Assembly: GCF_020509005.1 (NCBI RefSeq)
Contig: NC_063012.1
Span: 3,224,001-3,288,000, forward strand
Source of the DNA: Fulvia fulva
Taxonomy: Eukaryota; Ascomycota; Dothideomycetes; Mycosphaerellales; Mycosphaerellaceae
Length of the DNA stretch: 64,000 nt
Direction of reading: 5' to 3'
Shown: positions 45,601-58,778 of the stretch, one piece after another
Numbering within the stretch: position 1 is the first letter of the stretch
How the letters are laid out: each line of letters begins with the position of its first letter
Notes under the pieces: model-generated
Seen by the model: the letters and a program-made list of their open reading frames with translations, nothing else
The model's database searches: none
Told to the model about the DNA's origin: nothing
Program-made: the position numbers and the translations under genes

Positions 45601-48036
45601 CGTGCTCGCTCGGGCTTATAAGGAAAACGCCTATACGGTACGAGTATATTTAAGAGGTTCGTAAGGATATAAGACTTCCTAAGGCGGACTATTATCTATT
45701 ACGCTTAAATAATAGCTTAGGTATTTCCCGCTAGTACTTTAGTAACTGTAAGGCCGTTATTATTAGCCTTCTTCTTAGGACGCTCGTATAGGTTAAGTAG
45801 GTAGCCGGCGGCGCCTAAGACGTAGCCGGTACCCCGGTAGCGTAGGTAGCTACCGCTAGCGATAATCTAAGTACGCTAATCTTAAGTAAGTTATATAAGG
45901 TTCTTATACTAGTTAGGGCGGTCCTTCTACGGAAGGAGCGGCTAATTAGTATAAGGAGAGCGGCCGAGAGGTATACCGTTATCTAAAGGGAGTATCGGTA
46001 GTATAATCTACCCTACTATAGGAGGTACCGATACCGTACCGTTACCCTTAGGTACAGTCGTCTTCTTATCCTTCTTCTCGTCGTTCTTAGTACGTAGTAG
46101 GTCGTGTTTAAGTTGAGCCAGCTCGCTCTCTAGGCGGTAGTATTACCGAGTAAGCTCCTTAACCGACTTCGCGTTAGGTAGTACGACTAGTTAATTACGG
46201 TACTTAAAGCTTAGCTTCTTCTTAAGCTCGATAACCTCGTACTTACGGCTCGCGCCTTATAGGAGCTAGGCGCGCTTACGTTAGAACTTAGTATAGAACT
46301 CGGAGAACTTATTATTCTCTACTATCTTAAGCGCGTCTATATTATTACGCGCGGTGCCCTCGGGATTATAGTCGCCGAAGTTCTTATCTAGGAAACGTAG
46401 GCATTTCTTTACGCTCTTAAATAGCCGGCTCGCGGATAGAACCTTAGAGAAGACGATCTTCTAGGGAATATAGTTACGGAGTATAGGGTATACTAACCCT
46501 ATAGTAGTTTCTTATACGAAACGTAGGGCGGATAGCACGTCCTTAAAGATAGAAGCGGCAAGCTTATTACCGAGTTAAGTAGTCTACTTATTAAGTATCG
46601 GCGAGTCTTTACTACCTATATTCTCTCCTAAGAATTTGGGCTTAGGTACTTCGATACGGGAACTCGTCTTAAAGTCTTCTACTATAGTTTAGTTATAGCG
46701 TACGATATCTACGCTACTATCTATAATCTCGAAGTCGTCGTCGTCGTCGATAATAACGGTCTCTTATCTCTTTCTCGATCTCTTGTCCTTACCCTTACTC
46801 TTACGGCGCGGACGCTCTTCGAAATCAAAATTAGAGTCTAAGGACGAGTCGGAGGAATCGGGGTCGGAGGAGTTATTAGCGAATCGCTCCTTACGTTACT
46901 TCCGCGTAGGCTTCGTAGCGGGTTATTCGGCGTACTTTTTAGCTAGTTTATCGCCGCGTCGACGTCGTAACTCGGAGAGAGAGCGGGCGCTACGCTCCTT
47001 AGGTTTCTCGGTAGTACGGCTACGCTTAGCTTCCTCGAGATCCTATTTAAGCGTAGCGATAGTCTGCTATAGCCCTACTACGTCGGTAGCCGTAGGGGCG
47101 GAGTCGTCCGGTACGAGTGTTTCTAGTTTAGCGACTTTAACTTTAAATATATCGACCTCCTTTTCGGCTCTCTTAGTAGAGCTATACTAGTTATTAGCCT
47201 GCTTCCTATACTTAGTAACGTCCTAGTTAGCCTTTATAAGGTCCTTATTAGCTTGTTCTAGGTACTACTTATATTCCTACTTTTACTTTTCCGTATATTA
47301 TAGTTCGGTATATACTTCCTTAAACTTCTTCTTATTTAGCTCGTTAGCTTAATATAGCGCCGCCCTATCTATAATAGCTTAGCGGTGATCCGCCTCGAGT
47401 TTACGAAGGGCGTAGACAATTACCTCTAGTTAGTTCTAGATATAGTCGTAAAACTAAGTCGCGTTAAGTAACCGTAGTTAGTCGAGTAGGATATAGTATA
47501 TCCTAGTACGACCGCGGTCGTCTATATAGTTAATAGTAAAGTCCTTACGAGTATTATTAGTTGACCTATTCTTATCGAGGTGGTCTATAATATCGCCCTC
47601 GTAGAGTAATACTACGAGGTTAAAGTGTCTATAATTTTAGGTTAGGTATCCTCTCCTTCCTCCTCTTCTAGGAGCCTATCGAGAACCGCGCGTTCCTTAT
47701 TAGCGTACTAAGTAAAGGGATCTAGTAGGACGGTATCGTCGGACTAGGTATACTAATCGGATCGCGTAAAAAGTTTTAAGTTTTAAGTTAGTCGCGTACG
47801 GCGCTTAATACGTTAAGTATTTATACCGCCGCCGCCGCTAGGGTAACCGGTACTCTATAGCCTAGCTATAATATAGTAATACGCCTTCTTAGCGTCTTAA
47901 TCTAGGGAGAAAGAGAGAGCACTACCGTACTTTTACGCTAGTACGAGTCGGGGATTTCGAGGAGTCGTAATATCGCAATTTCTAGAGTCTAAAGCGGCGC
48001 TAAATATAGTAGCGTCCTTAATATAAGCTATCGAAG
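42684..48036 (-). pseudogene. G3 integrase, RNase H, RT, protease, gag (RIPed)
   Basis: Minus-strand gag-pol. The integrase core is at about 42,700-42,750 (DEITIDFIVGL). The RT catalytic box SAYLDN-VLIFSD is at about 44,095-44,145, with FGL-type RT boxes at about 44,190-44,240. RNase H lies between about 43,300 and 43,750 by position, protease near 45,000, and gag about 45,700-47,700 with a long charged, coiled-coil-like stretch. About 47,700-48,036 is leader and primer-binding region. A 135-aa plus-strand frame at 46783-47190 is antisense to gag and is not a gene. Confidence 0.82.
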
Positions 48037-48241
48037 TATTATAAGACTATAGTCCGAGAGTATAAGAGTATAGTATTAACGAAGTCGATAGCTAAAGAGA
48101 GAAGAGAGTCTAAGAACGAGGCCTATACTTAAAGGCCGAGGTATCGGGCGTCGGTATCGGGCCGAGCTTAGTTATCCGGGTTACGTAACTAGGGGTCACG
48201 TGATTAGATTCGAATCCTTCACTTATAGAGCGGCCGTAATA
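48037..48241 (-). repeat. G3 5' LTR, 205 bp
   Basis: Pair of 20777-20981, more heavily RIPed. It is followed by the target duplication ACTAG (48242-48246). Confidence 0.92.
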
Positions 48242-48867
48242 ACTAGCCTCGACACGCTTAGTATTATCTAGTATAACGTTAACTATAGTAAGGATATAGT
48301 CTAGAACTATTTCCTATATAAGGCGGACCCCTACGTCTACTACGTCCTAGTAATCTAAGAGCTATAGATTAACTTATACTATAAGAGACTAACGACCTAT
48401 AAGTTACTAGGCTATACGATATACCTACGAGGCGACGGTAGACCCTATACGTACTTCTATATTAGTAAGGATATACTAGAATCTGACTAGGAGGTAGTAT
48501 ACTACGTAGATAAAGAAGGCGGGGGAGATATTACCTCCCTCTACGTAGGTAGTACTTAGATATATAACTTATATATATAACTGCTAGCCTCGAGGTCTAG
48601 CCGCGACCTTAGGGTCTATAGACACCTAGATAGTACGCTTAAGAGACAAGGGTACTATATTATAGTAGGAGACTCTAATATATACTACCCTTCCTAGGAA
48701 AGCCTTATATAGCCGTACCCTATAGCCGACGAAGTACTCGACTTAATAGCGAGTAACGCAATTGCCCTTAATAGCTTAAAGGACCTAGGTACCTAGAAGA
48801 GAGGGGGACTCTAAGGTACGATCGACCTCTCCTAGATCTTAGATAGCTACTACTATATAGTAACCTA
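48242..48867 (+). pseudogene. LINE L2 ORF2 start, endonuclease (RIPed)
   Basis: Collinear with L1 from 15051. The endonuclease motifs are recognisable in RIPed form, for example VGDSNI-YPS near 48,665-48,695. It is interrupted at 48867 by LINE copy D. Confidence 0.88.
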
Positions 48868-49946
48868 GGTCGACGACGAGAATTACCTATACGTAGTGTC
48901 GGCTACGAACCTCTCGTCTTACTACGAGAGAGCTAAGTATTCTTACGCTAGAGCGTCGTAGGCGCGACGGGCGCGTAACGTAGGCGAAGCCGCGGCGAAT
49001 AGAGGACTACTAGTAAAACGGGTATAAAAACTATCCGACGAGCGTATACTCGTATTAGGAGCGAGTTCCTCTTCTTTCTACGTATAAGAAGGGCGCGGAA
49101 CCGTAGCCTATACGCTCGATAGGACACCTCTAGTATAAGTACAGAATTTTCACCTCCGGAGACCGTAAACCGAGCGGGCCGAGCGACGAATATTAGACGA
49201 GCGGACTATAGAACAATAACTAAGCGGACTATACGACGGCGTCGAGCGGACTACGAAATAATCTAGTATTTACTAGCGGGCAATGCGGTAGATAGGTAGA
49301 CACGCGACGAAGCCTATAAGGGCCTATTAAGTACCCGGTATAGGAACGAGGGTTTTACCTAAGGTACTACCTATCCCGCTATATAACGTACCTAGTCTAA
49401 TATAGTAGATTACGACGAGAAAAAGACGATAGCCTAAGTAAGGAAAAGACGGCTATTAGGACGGGGAAAAGACGTATAATATAAGTAGATTAGCTCTATA
49501 ATCGGGGAGGATCGAGGGTAGGGTAATAAGGAACTTTATATTAGTTAGTAGGTAGAAACGTAAGGAGTACGCTACCCGGCGTAGTATGTGCCCCGAGCAA
49601 ACCTACGAGGTATAGACGGCTACTTTCTAGAGATAGGCTACGGTAACGCGAAGGGCGTTAAAACCTAGGGCGTAGTATATACTAGTAGCGACGGCTAATA
49701 CTATCTATATAGCCCGAGAGGACGGATACGTATATCGGTCAATAGAGAGTACTAAAGGGCTTAGGCCTATAGAGGTAGATATTGGCTTAAGGAGCAAATA
49801 GGGAGGGAGGGCGTAGAGGGAAGCTTTTACTCCGGGCTAACCTCTCGAAACAAGGCTATACGGTAGTACTAGATAAGTAGGAAAGCGCGGTTAAGACTTA
49901 TTACCTTATCTTGTAGCTAGCTTACTAAATACGATTCCTTCCTTAC
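48868..49946 (+). other. Constant (WEIRD-like) module, copy D
   Basis: Third full-length module, same 5' start and same 3' end as in copies B and C. Confidence 0.9.
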
Positions 49947-50431
49947 CTAAAACCCGGAGTATATAGTACTAAACTGTACTAAGTAGGTAAAGGGAGAAGC
50001 TAGTAGAGGGCGAAGGTAAGAGATAGGTAATACTAGGCTATTATCTAGAATAGACAAGATATAAGGAGAGTACTAAGATAGATCCTTAATAAGGACTACC
50101 TAGAGCAATTCTCCCTAGTAGTAGAAACGGAAAGGTAGATAGAGAGGAGGGAGAGAGAGAGAAGAGCCGGGGAAATAGAAGGGAGAAAGGATATCGAGAG
50201 GAGGACATTACTAGGGTTACGGGCAAGGTAGTTATAGGGTAATAACTATAACACTAGCGTACCCTATAGGAAGGAGAACGAAAGGACAAGATAGGAAAGA
50301 ACGAGGAGGGTAAAGACGAGGAGGTTTTTATCCGTTAATCGGGTTTCCTACCTATATAAATAGACCTAAATAGCGAGAGATATATATCGGCTATAGGGCA
50401 CTAAAATAGGCGAATGAATAATCTATCTATC
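48868..50431 (+). mobile_element. LINE copy D: full module fused to a 485-bp LINE end
   Basis: 1,564-bp insertion in L2 with the 14-bp duplication TATATAGTAACCTA at 48854-48867 and 50432-50445. The module is 48868-49946. The LINE part (49947-50431) begins just before the C-terminal His of the ORF2 cysteine motif and ends in the tail. It belongs to the same subfamily as copy C but is more RIPed. With about 70 percent module it is the copy most like MINE. Confidence 0.92.
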
Positions 50432-50445
50432 TATATAGTAACCTA

Positions 50446-52984
50446 CTATAGGATCGAACATAAACTCGAGGCGTCGTTAGACTAAATACTAGTTAGGACC
50501 TCTAGTACAATATAGATATAATATATACTAGCGAGAACCCCTAAGCTAAACTAGGGAAAGGCCTACTAGGCTAATATCTAGGTATATCTCGACGACTCCG
50601 AGAGGCTAGTCTAGATCGCGAAGTAGTAATATAATAGTAAAGACGAGATAGACGAGGTAGTCTAAGGGTTAATAGACGAAATAAGAAAAGCGACCTTACT
50701 TCACGTTCCGCTTACCTAACTAACTATATAGTCTAAACTATACTAGACGCCGAAGTACACTATAGTAGTAAGAGAAGCAAGGAGAGCCCGCCGGGTATAG
50801 ACGAGCAGCTATAGCGAGGAGGCCTAGAACGTATATAGGGAGGTATACTAATAGAAGAAAGCTATAATACGGAGGGAGGAAGTAGTCGGCTAGAGAGCTA
50901 TAGTAGAAGAAATCGCCGGTAAGCTAGCGAGGATATAGAAGCTAGTAAAATAGGCCCGATAGGACCCTATATAGGGCCCGTCCTTCTCTATCCTAGCGCT
51001 ATAATCGCCTAGTAGCCCGGTTAGCGACCCCGAGGCTAAGGCGCGTCTACTAGCTAGTAAGTTCTTCCTGCCCCTAGTCGAGGCTAATCTAAGCAATATA
51101 AACAGCTCTACTCCCCTAGCCCCTAGTATCGCGGTCTAATAGGAGGTGTCCGAGGGAGAAGTTGCCGCTATACTTAGGAAGTTACCGGCGAAGAAAGCCC
51201 CGGGGCGGGATAGGATCCTAAATGAGCTACTAAAGAAGTTTAGAGATTAACTAGCCCTAGTAGTCGTAGCGATCTTTAACGCCTACCTATAGAACGGATA
51301 CTACCTAATAGTATTTAAAAAATCGATAATAGTAGTCCTACGTAAGCCGTAAAAGGAAGACTATACGTAGGTAAAGTCGTACCGCCTAATTGCGCTCCTT
51401 AATACTCTTAGGAAGGCGCTTAAGAAGCGAGTTATAACGAGACTCTCTAAGGCGGTAGAGGAGTACTCCCTACTCCCGGACACCTAGATAGGTACGCGCC
51501 TATAGCGATCGACGCTATCCGCGATAGAACTTATTACCTCTTAGGTAAAGGCTGTCTAGTATAGGAATAGGGATAAGGTAGTATCCTTACTTAGTCTAGA
51601 CATATCGGGAGCCTTCGACTACGTGTTATACCCGCGGCTACTCTATATCCTAAGGTCGAAAGGACTCCCTAAGTAGCTTATTAACTTCGTACGGTCCTAC
51701 CTCTAAAACCGTAGTACGTCGATCCTAGTCGGCTAGTATAAAAGCCTATTTCAAGTAGTCTATACTAGAATTACGTAAGGCTTAACGCTAGTACCTATTC
51801 TATTCCTCTTCTTTATAGCGACGCTACTCCTAGCCCTAGAATCCTAGAACACCGCTACGAGCGGCTTTATAGACGATATAAATATCCTAACGTAGTCGTC
51901 CTTAACTAAGGAGAAATATAGGCTACTAGAAGAGAAGTATAAGATCTACGAGGACTAGGCTAGGAGATATAGAGCTCAGTTCACTCTAGAAAAGTATAAT
52001 CTAATACACTTTACGCGCCGGCTACGGTTCTATAACATATAAGCTTCTATCTAGATATAGGGGTATACGACTAACCCGGTAAATTAGCTTAGGATCCTCG
52101 GACTATAAGTAGACCCGGCGCTACAATAGAGGAAGTATATATAGGTAATATTACGGAAAGCTAAACAGAATATAGCATTATACTAGAGGCTCACTACGTC
52201 TATATAGGGGGCGGACTTTCGGTAGTTACGACTTCTATATACGGCTATTATACGGCTAGTCCTTATCTATAGTAGCTAAGTGTAGTCCTTAGGCGAGAGG
52301 GCCTACCTATCGAAGGGACTCGTCGCGCCGCTAGCGAAGATCTAAAACTAATGCCTAAGGAAGGTCACCGGGGTATATAAGTCGATACTTATAAGGATAC
52401 TTAAGTACGAGACCGCTATACCGCCGATCGACCTATATATCTAGGGACTACGGACCTCCTACTTAGGTAAGTCGGTATAGTACCTAGTATAGAACGTTAT
52501 CGCTAGTATAGTTATAAGGGCTCGCGAGTTAGTACTAGCGTATAAGGGTATTCGACCCGGAAACGAGCCGAACTACCGGGTAAGGGACGAATAGCTAGTA
52601 ATATAAAAGGAAGGTAAAAAATCGTTTATAGAGTAACTATAGAAAGAGAGATAGAACAACTAGGTTATAGAGTATAGTAGACGCCCTTAGCTAGCGGGAC
52701 AACCTAAGGAATAGTTAGCTACAAAATCCGCGGTTAAGTACCCCCCGAAGCTTATCTACTACCGCCTTACGAGGGTATAGAGTAGTATAGTAACCTAACT
52801 ACAAAGCGAACATATCGGCCTCTAGGGGTACCTATTATAGAGGAAGGTTCTAGAATATATAAATACTAGCTACCCCTCCGGCTATTACTCCTAGAATATA
52901 CGGTACGTACTTTTTATCTATTCGAGGTAGTCGCTAGGAAGGGGGGAGTAGATAGTAAAGGCGAGTAACCGGACGATTAGAGTA
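50446..52984 (+). pseudogene. LINE L2 ORF2, endonuclease end to C-terminus (RIPed)
   Basis: Collinear with L1 15,675 to 18,208. Readable RT boxes include LSLDISGAFDYV (about 51,590-51,625) and SGFIDDINIL (about 51,858-51,890). It is stopped throughout by RIP-type TAG and TAA. It is cut at 52984 by the copia element, with target duplication GAGTA at 52980-52984. Confidence 0.9.
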
Positions 52985-53191
52985 TGTCGCGATCCGAGCG
53001 TATATATAGGGAATATCCTATTATTAAAACTTAAGGCTACGTACGCTAAGAATCAGGTGACTAATTAGTTACCTATAGCCTCTTTAAGAGCAATACTTGT
53101 CTATTCTAGATAGACATATACAATATATAACCTGCTTTTAAAACACCCTATATAAGCCCGTATAATAACTTCCTATACTTCTAACGTAATA
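52985..53191 (+). repeat. Copia 5' LTR, 207 bp
   Basis: Starts TGTCGCGATCC and ends CGTAATA (CA terminus changed to TA by RIP). The primer-binding region GTTATAAGCCCGATTAGC follows directly. It contains the one-base-mutated copy (53055-53074) of a palindrome that is perfect in the right LTR. Confidence 0.93.
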
Positions 53192-56100
53192 GTTATAAGC
53201 CCGATTAGCGCTTACTAATATTCGCTACGATAAGGAAGCCCTAAAGTAGAGTTTGTATCGTTATAGCACTACTACTATAACTAGTGCAGTAGTATCCCCT
53301 AGGCCTAGTAATCCCGCGTAGAACTTTTACTAGCCTATAACCTATTTTATAGTTATAGCTACTACCGAGACGCCGGTAACTACCGGTGCCCTACCTTAGG
53401 GTACCGTAGTTCTAAAGAGCTATAACTAATAGGACAAGTTTGACCGTTAGCTAGAGCTCTACGTAGAGTCTTTAAATGTCTAGAAGTATATAGATCCTTA
53501 CTAACTAAGTAACGAGCTAATAGAGCCTACTTACTTAACGTTTAAGGAAATCTAATAAGCGTATACGGTAGGAGACGCTATATTACGAGATCTTATTAAG
53601 CTACGATAAATAGACGTAGACCGAAGGTAACGGATATACGACATCTTTACTACTACGCGATTAAAGCTTATTACCTACCTTATCCGTACGACGATAGAGC
53701 TAGGGTAGGAGCTAATATACCGCTAGAACACCCTAAGAGCAAAATACTAGGCTCTTAAGGATCAGTATAGTCTAGACGATATACTACGTAAGCGGTAGCT
53801 CACGCTTAAGCTATCTAGGCTTTAGAAGGCTAGCGTACGTAGAATCGATAACTAGTACTTAGACTAGTTAGTTTTATAGACTAAGATGCTTAAGTATAAC
53901 TACGCCGAGTATAACGACCTTAGTAGACACTTCCTACTTACTATTTAGTAGAAGCAGGCTCTAGCCTACAGTGCTTCTCTATATAATAAGTAGAAGCGTA
54001 ACAAAATATTACTACAAAAGCTTACTAAGCGTTACCTCGAATAGATACGCGATACCGTACTAGTAATAACTAACGGTCGATTAGTCTTCGTAACCTTCTC
54101 CGGAGAAACCTTAGTAGAGGATAAAACAGTACCTATAGGTACTAGTTAAAAGGAGGGTAACCGTAGTAGTAGCCGTTATAATAACCGTAGTAAAAGCCGC
54201 GGTAATAAGGGTCGTAGTAGTAGCCGCGGCGATAAGAACAAAGACAAGGACAATAATAGGCTAAGCGGCTACTAGAACATTACCGGCGAGCCTAAGGACA
54301 CCTATTATAAGGGCCTGTTCTTATACGATATAATCAACCCCGATAAGCGCCTAGTAAAGGATTAGCGCTTAGAGTAGTAGAAGAAGTACTAGAAAAACTT
54401 TATTAACTACTACTTAAGCGACGACGGCGAGCGTCTGCTTAGCGTATTAAATCGTAACAATCGTAAGGACTAGGAACGTAACAAGGCTATCGCTAATACG
54501 AAGAAGGCATTACTAAGCGATAAGGGTTTTGTTGGCCTTACTGTTCTTTCTAGCTTAATTAGCAAGTTGAGCGTCAACTTTAGGGATTACTAGGTATATA
54601 ATAACTGTTTAGACACTTATGTAATCAATTATTATGACTAGGAGGGTATAGAGTTTATTATAGAGCGCCTTACTACCTTAGAAATCTAGGCTAGAACAAC
54701 CACCTTTCTAATTGTAGCGTTAGGGCGTGTTTATATATCAATTAGGGGCTATTTATTCACCTTACTAGATATGGCTTACTACCTAGGCTTTTATATAAAC
54801 GTTATCTCTTATATACGTATAGAAAGAGCCGGACTCTAGTAGTACGGACGTAGTAATTCAATATAGCATAACGATACTAAATTGATAGACCTATACCGCC
54901 CTACTAGTATAATCCCTTTCTTTAAGGTGGTCATACTACCTAAGTCACCCATTATTTACTAATAGCCTAAAAAAGAGGGCCTAGTACTACCGAAGGTCAC
55001 TAAAAAGATACGTAACGCGCACTTTATTAGCACTATTAGTAGAGGTATAAACATCGGCGATAAACCTACTAATAGCGTAGTATCTCTAACTACTTAAGAG
55101 GATAGTAACCGCACCGTTCTCGTAGTTATAAATAGTACTAGGGGCACTAAAGGTATAGCTACGTCTAGTAGGACCCCTATTAAATACCGAAAGCTCTCGA
55201 GCCGCTAGTAGTATCAAATCTTTAGTCACATTAGCGCTAAACGTATTAAGTAGTTACCGCTTAGAGTTAAGGGGGTGATTATTAACGATAGTCTAAGCGT
55301 ACCCCTTACTATACATTATAGAGTATATAGGCTTAGTAAAGCTTATAAGGTATATAATCGGTCTTAGCCTATTAGGGCGATAACCCTATACGGCTATATA
55401 GCTATAGACTTAGTAGAATTTACTATTACCTATAACGGTAATAGGTACCTCGTCTACTTCTACGATCTAGATACCTATAGACACTTCTAGTTCACTATTA
55501 AGAATAGGGATTAGTAATCGGTATTAGCTTACTTTAATAGCCTACTAAGCTTTATCAACTTTATTAGTCGTAGGTTCGTATACTTCTATAGTAATAACGA
55601 GCCCGCTATTAGGAAGGTGTTTCGCTTAGTTATCAATAACAACAAGATTAAATAGTACGTAACCGCGGAATGCGCGCCTACGTAGGACCTAGTAGAAAGA
55701 GCTAGAGCTCTGATCATTAATATGAGCAGAACTATTCGTATCTACGTACGATTACTAGAAAAGCTTTAGCTAGAATATACTATAGTAGCGGTATATATCC
55801 TCTAGCGATCCCCTATCTAGTTAAAGGGCTAGAAGACCCTATTCGAATTAGTAATAGGACGAATTCCGAACGTAGGTTATATAGTAGTATATAGCTCCCT
55901 TATTTACGTATTTATCTATAGACTAGATCAGCCTAGTGAGAGCGAGAAACTCTAAGAGAGAGCGCTTATAGGCTACCTTATAGGATACGACTCTACTAAC
56001 ATCTACCGCGTATAGGACCTATTAAAAGATAGGGTTATACGAGTTAAGGACGTCCTCTTCGATAAGACTACGTTCTATAACCTATCACGCCTAATAGTAG

Positions 56101-57138
56101 GGTATACGACCCCTATCGAGAACATCGTAATAGTAGAACCGGCTAAAGAGCCTAAATAATACTACGACCTATATGTCGCTTATTACGAGTAAGACATAGT
56201 ATAGGCCGAGGGGGTAGAAGAATAGGCTTAGTAGCCGCATACCTAACAACCTCGAGACGCCTACTAAAAGCTCCTTAGGCAAGAACTATACTAGCCGTAA
56301 CACCGCGAGTTAGTAATATATAACTAAAAAGACCGGCAAATCGAGCACGTAATAGATCACGTGACTTAAGACAATATATAGTAGTTAGTATACAACACTA
56401 CTAACTACTACGATACCCTATAGTAGTAGATAATAGATGCCCTTACCGTAGAAGACCGTAAGGAGATTATAGGTAACATAGACCCTAATCGCGAGCTATA
56501 TCTATTTATATTTATGCTACTAGAAAACGCGTTAATATATAACGCGTCTAATACACTACTCTTCCCCCTAGAGCTAGAGCTCTATACACTAGAGGAGTCT
56601 AACTATATAGTTATAGAGAATAGAAAGCGCCTACGAACGGCCTACTTCTACTATATACTATACTAGATTATAGTCGCTAATATTATTATCGGCTAGATGT
56701 CCGGTATACGACCTAGAATACGCGCCTATCGCGATAAGAGCGATCGAAGCCCTATACAAAGAGGTAATAGCCCTCTAAGGCGTATTAATACTACTACCTC
56801 TATATACCGTAATAACCTTCCGCCCGAACCTTCTAACTACCGAGCCGCTATAAAATACCGCTTCTCCTAATAGTAGATCGAAGCTATAGCTAAGGAGTTT
56901 ACTAAAGCCCTAGTAATAGGCACATTTAGATAGGCAATAAAGGAAGAGAAGGATTAGGATGCTTAGTAAGAGGAGGGACTTTAGCTACTACTACCGCTAA
57001 AGTAGGTATATAAATATAAACTAGACGAGCACGGTATACTATAGAGTTTTAAGGCTAGGCTATACGTAAGAGGCGATTTATAAGGAACATACTTAGACAT
57101 ATACGCCGCTATACTACTAGTAAGTATATTCCGCCTCT
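53192..57138 (+). pseudogene. Copia gag, protease, integrase and linker (RIPed)
   Basis: Gag lies about 53,400-54,300. The integrase core is readable at about 55,385-55,480 as GYIAIDLVEFTITYNGNRYL, with the first catalytic Asp. The region from about 56,100 to 57,120 is the integrase-RT linker and start of RT. CAA, CAG and TGG codons have become stops. It is cut at 57138 by LINE G. Protease and knuckle motifs are not clear. Confidence 0.8.
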
Positions 57139-58764
57139 CTTATTAACTTCGTACGGTCCTACCTCTAAAACCGTAGTACGTCGATCCTAGTCGGCTAGTA
57201 TAGAAGCCTATTTTAAGCAGTCTATACTAGAATCCCGTAAGGCTTAACGCTAGTACCTATTCTGTTCCTCTTCTTTATTACGACGCTACTCCCAGCCCTA
57301 GAATCCTAGAACACCGCTACGAGCGGCTTCGTAGACGATATAAACATCCTATCGTAGTCTTCCTCGACTAAGGAGAACTATAGGCTACTAGAAGAGAAGT
57401 ATAAGATCTACGAGGACTGGGCTAGGAGGCACGGGGCTCGGTTTGCCCTAGAAAAGTACAATCTAATACACTTTACGCGCCGGCTACGGTTCTATAATAT
57501 ATAAGCTTCTATCTAGATATAGGGGCATACGACTAACCCGGCAAATCAGCTTAGGATCCTCGGACTATAGGTAGACCCGGCGCTACGGTAGAGGAAGTAC
57601 GTATAGGCAATATTACGGAAAGCTAAACAGAATATAGCATTATACTAGAGGCTCACTACGTCTATATAGGGGGCGGACTTCCGGTAGTTACGACTTCTAT
57701 ATACGGCTATTATACGGCTAGTCCTTACCTATAGTAGCTAAGTGTAGTCCTTAGGCGAGAGGGCCTACCTATCGAAGGGACTCGTCGCGCCGCTAGCAAA
57801 GATCTAAAACTAATGCCTAAGAAAGGTCACCGGGGCATATAAGTCGATACTAACGAGGATGCTTAAGTACGAGACCGCTATACCGCCGATCGACCTATAT
57901 ATCTAGGGACTACGGACCTCCTACTTAGGCAAGTCGGCATAGTACCTAGTATAGAAGGTTATCGCTAGTATAGTCGTAAGGGCCCGCGAATCAGTACTAG
58001 CGTATAAGGGCATTCGACCCGGAAACGAGCCGAACTACCGGGTAAGGGACGAATAGCTAGTAATATAATAGGAAGGTAAGAAATCGTTTATAGAGTAACT
58101 ATAGAAAGAGAGGTAGAACAACTAGGTTATAGGGCATAGTGGACGCCCTTAGCTAGCGGGACAACCTAAGGAATAGTTAGCTACAAAATCCGCGGTCAAG
58201 TACCCCCCGAAGCTTATCTACTACCGCCTTACGAGGGTATAGAGTAGTATAGCAACCTAACTGCGAAGCGAACATATCGGCCTCTAGGGGTACCTATTAT
58301 AGAGGAAGGTTCTAGGATACACGAATACTAGCTGCCCCTACGGCTATCGCTCCTAGAACGTACGGTATATACTCCTCGTCTATCCGAGGTAGTCGCTAGG
58401 AAGGGGGGAGTAGATAGTAAAGGCGAGGAACCGGACGATTAGGGTACTTCTTAACAACGCTAAGGACCTACGGCGCATTACGAACTAGATACTAGAGAAG
58501 GGCTAGCTAGAACAGTACCGCCTAGTAGGAGTAGTATAGGAATAGAGGACACGACGTAGCGCGACGAGACTAGCTAGGAGCGGGGGCTAACGGGGTAGTG
58601 ACATAGACTACGTACGTTCAGAGGGAAAGCTAATCTAGATAAGGAGAAGTTAGGGGCGGGAAGGGTTTTTACCTATTCGGGTTTCCCTTTGTATATAACA
58701 ATAGATATATACCTATATAGGCCGGATAGGGTCCTAGAACAGGGGAATGACAAATCTATCTATT
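57139..58764 (+). mobile_element. LINE fragment G (L1 family, 5'-truncated, RIPed)
   Basis: 1,626 bp collinear with L1 from about 16,905 to the tail. The target duplication TATATTCCGCCTCT is at 57125-57138 and 58765-58778. It contains the RT VDD box (about 57,320-57,350) and the C-terminal cysteine motif region. RIP is moderate, with several CpA and TpG left. No module is present. Confidence 0.93.
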
Positions 58765-58778
58765 TATATTCCGCCTCT

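Larger units (their letters stand above)
20777..48241 (-). mobile_element. Gypsy G3, minus-strand LTR retrotransposon (RIPed, contains nested elements)
   Basis: Two 205-bp LTRs at 20777-20981 and 48037-48241, flanked by the 5-bp duplication ACTAG (20772-20776 and 48242-48246), inserted in L2 at the ORF1/ORF2 overlap. Its own sequence is 20982-22155, 37571-37779 and 42684-48036; the rest is G4 and LINE copy C. Order in the minus sense: LTR, gag (about 47,700-45,900), protease, RT, RNase H, integrase, 3' region, LTR, as in Ty3/gypsy. Confidence 0.92.

Noticed and set aside
46783..47190. 135-aa plus-strand open frame
   Set aside because: Antisense to G3 gag. The Ser-, Arg- and Leu-rich composition is what RIPed DNA gives by chance when CA and TG are absent.
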